A DNA stretch of 12,551 nt, taken from contig JBICHM010000004.1 of the NCBI GenBank assembly GCA_043101835.1, forward strand, positions 1-12,551, in the 5' to 3' direction. Source of the DNA: JBICHM01 sp043101835 (GTDB lineage Bacteria; Planctomycetota; Phycisphaerae; Phycisphaerales; UBA1924). The translations under genes and the position numbers were made by a program. The notes under the pieces are model-generated. The model was not told the origin of the DNA. It saw nothing but the letters and a program-made list of their open reading frames with translations, and did no database searches. Positions 12,141 to 12,551 of the stretch are shown here, piece after piece (the first letter of the stretch is position 1; every line of letters begins with the position of its first letter).

Positions 12141-12183
12141 CGGCAGCGGCGTGTGGCGAAAGCCCGCCGCTGCCGATTTTTTT
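12141..12183 (+). terminator. Strong intrinsic terminator with no upstream plus-strand gene
   Basis: The stem CGGCAGCGGCG (12141-12151) pairs perfectly with CGCCGCTGCCG (12165-12175). A 3-base TGT bulge, an inner GGC/GCC stem and a GAAA tetraloop (12158-12161) complete the hairpin. A run of seven T (12177-12183) follows after one A. This is a textbook plus-strand terminator, and on the minus strand no T-run follows. The last plus-strand gene ends 1.4 kb earlier and has its own hairpin, so this implies an unannotated plus-strand transcript or a barrier against antisense reading into the gene at 12226. Confidence 0.75.
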
Positions 12184-12187
12184 GGGA

Positions 12188-12215
12188 AGGGACCGGGGAT
12201 CAGGGACCGGGGATC
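12188..12215. repeat. Two tandem copies of a 14-bp unit
   Basis: AGGGACCGGGGATC occurs twice head to tail (12188-12201, 12202-12215) without a mismatch. On the minus strand it reads SLIPGP-type peptide, a dispersed intergenic repeat often seen in planctomycete genomes. It ends 10 bases before the stop codon of the last gene. Confidence 0.75.
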
Positions 12216-12225
12216 CGGTCGAGCA

Positions 12226-12551
12226 TCACTGCCCGAAGAGGTTCTTCTCGCCGAACATGCCGGCTTCCTCGAAGTACTCGAGGGCCTCATCGACGCTGGT
12301 GAAGATCTTCGTCGCGGTTTCGGTGATGAAGGGCGAGGGGTGCTTCTTGGGCTTCCAGACGACGTAGACCTCCTTGGTGTGCTCGAAGGCGTGCTGGAGC
12401 TCGCGCTCGACGCCGCTGGAGAGGCCGGGGATGCCGCCGGGCAGTTCGGGGATGAGGCTGACGATCATGTCGGCCTGGTCGATGAGTTTGAAGTCGCGCA
12501 TGTAGATCTGGCCATCGACAACGCCGGCGATGTCGAGGACCACGCGCACCC
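12226..12551 (-). CDS. C-terminal part of a protein resembling the nucleoside 2-deoxyribosyltransferase fold
   Basis: At least 108 residues are visible; the gene continues past the right edge, and the GTG at 12549 is probably an internal Val. The order is a beta strand (VRVVLDIAG), then RDFKLIDQADMIVSLIPELP, SSGVERELQHAFEHTKEVYV, VWKPKKHPSPF and a helical tail to FGEKNLFGQ. An R-D-x-x-x-I-x-x-A-D strand, followed by S-x-G-V-x-x-E at the start of a helix and then a strand of the K-x-V-Y-V type, is what nucleoside 2-deoxyribosyltransferase-like domains show. In those, the Glu after S-x-G is catalytic. The same fold also occurs in proteins without that activity and next to P-loop domains, so the enzyme name is not secure. 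The N-terminal half, which would decide, is missing. Confidence 0.6.
   Translation of the reverse strand, partial: VRVVLDIAGVVDGQIYMRDFKLIDQADMIVSLIPELPGGIPGLSSGVERELQHAFEHTKEVYVVWKPKKHPSPFITETATKIFTSVDEALEYFEEAGMFGEKNLFGQ

Overview
The window looks like a chromosomal segment of a high-GC planctomycete, most likely of the Phycisphaerae. This is an inference from a fused AroD-AroE enzyme, a zinc-ligand-free ribosomal protein L31 next to prfA, a long kinesin-light-chain-type TPR protein of the kind attached to planctomycete Ser/Thr kinases, and abundant small intergenic palindromes. No phage, transposase, CRISPR array or large island is visible. Most genes are housekeeping.

Layout, left to right. 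The 3' end of a DUF1801-type gene (+) is cut short by an in-frame TAG. A two-helix membrane protein of unknown role (+, 260-1006) follows. A minus-strand unit then reads from a good promoter at 2630-2603 through a broken tRNA-Asn copy (2558-2500), an intact tRNA-Asn(GTT) (2469-2398), a small GIY-YIG nuclease gene (2390-2112), a second broken tRNA-Asn copy (2150-2058) and a TIGR01777-type NAD-dependent epimerase gene (2049-1117). Divergent to it run rpmE (L31) and prfA (RF1). A bifunctional aroDE shikimate-pathway gene follows, bracketed by two copies of the same 164-bp double inverted repeat. Convergent to aroDE is a truA-bshB1-like pair (tRNA pseudouridine synthase and LmbE-family deacetylase) sharing a TGATG junction. 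Divergent from truA is a 916-residue membrane-anchored TPR protein with 13 uninterrupted 42-residue units. It shares a hairpin terminator with a convergent gene for a secreted protein of unknown role. The last 800 bases hold a gene-poor stretch with an orphan intrinsic terminator, then the 3' end of a gene whose product resembles the nucleoside 2-deoxyribosyltransferase fold.

The most unusual part is the tRNA-Asn/GIY-YIG locus. The intact tRNA is flanked on both sides by partial copies of itself, both split at the same point of the anticodon arm by an identical 15-bp palindrome. The nuclease gene begins 8 bases after the tRNA and seems to use the tRNA acceptor strand as its ribosome binding site. 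The downstream broken copy supplies the last codons of the nuclease gene and the ribosome binding site of the next gene. This resembles a very small tRNA-targeting nuclease cassette, possibly mobile. The second point of interest is the pair of double inverted repeats placed directly after the stop codons of prfA and aroDE, with a compensatory base-pair change between copies.
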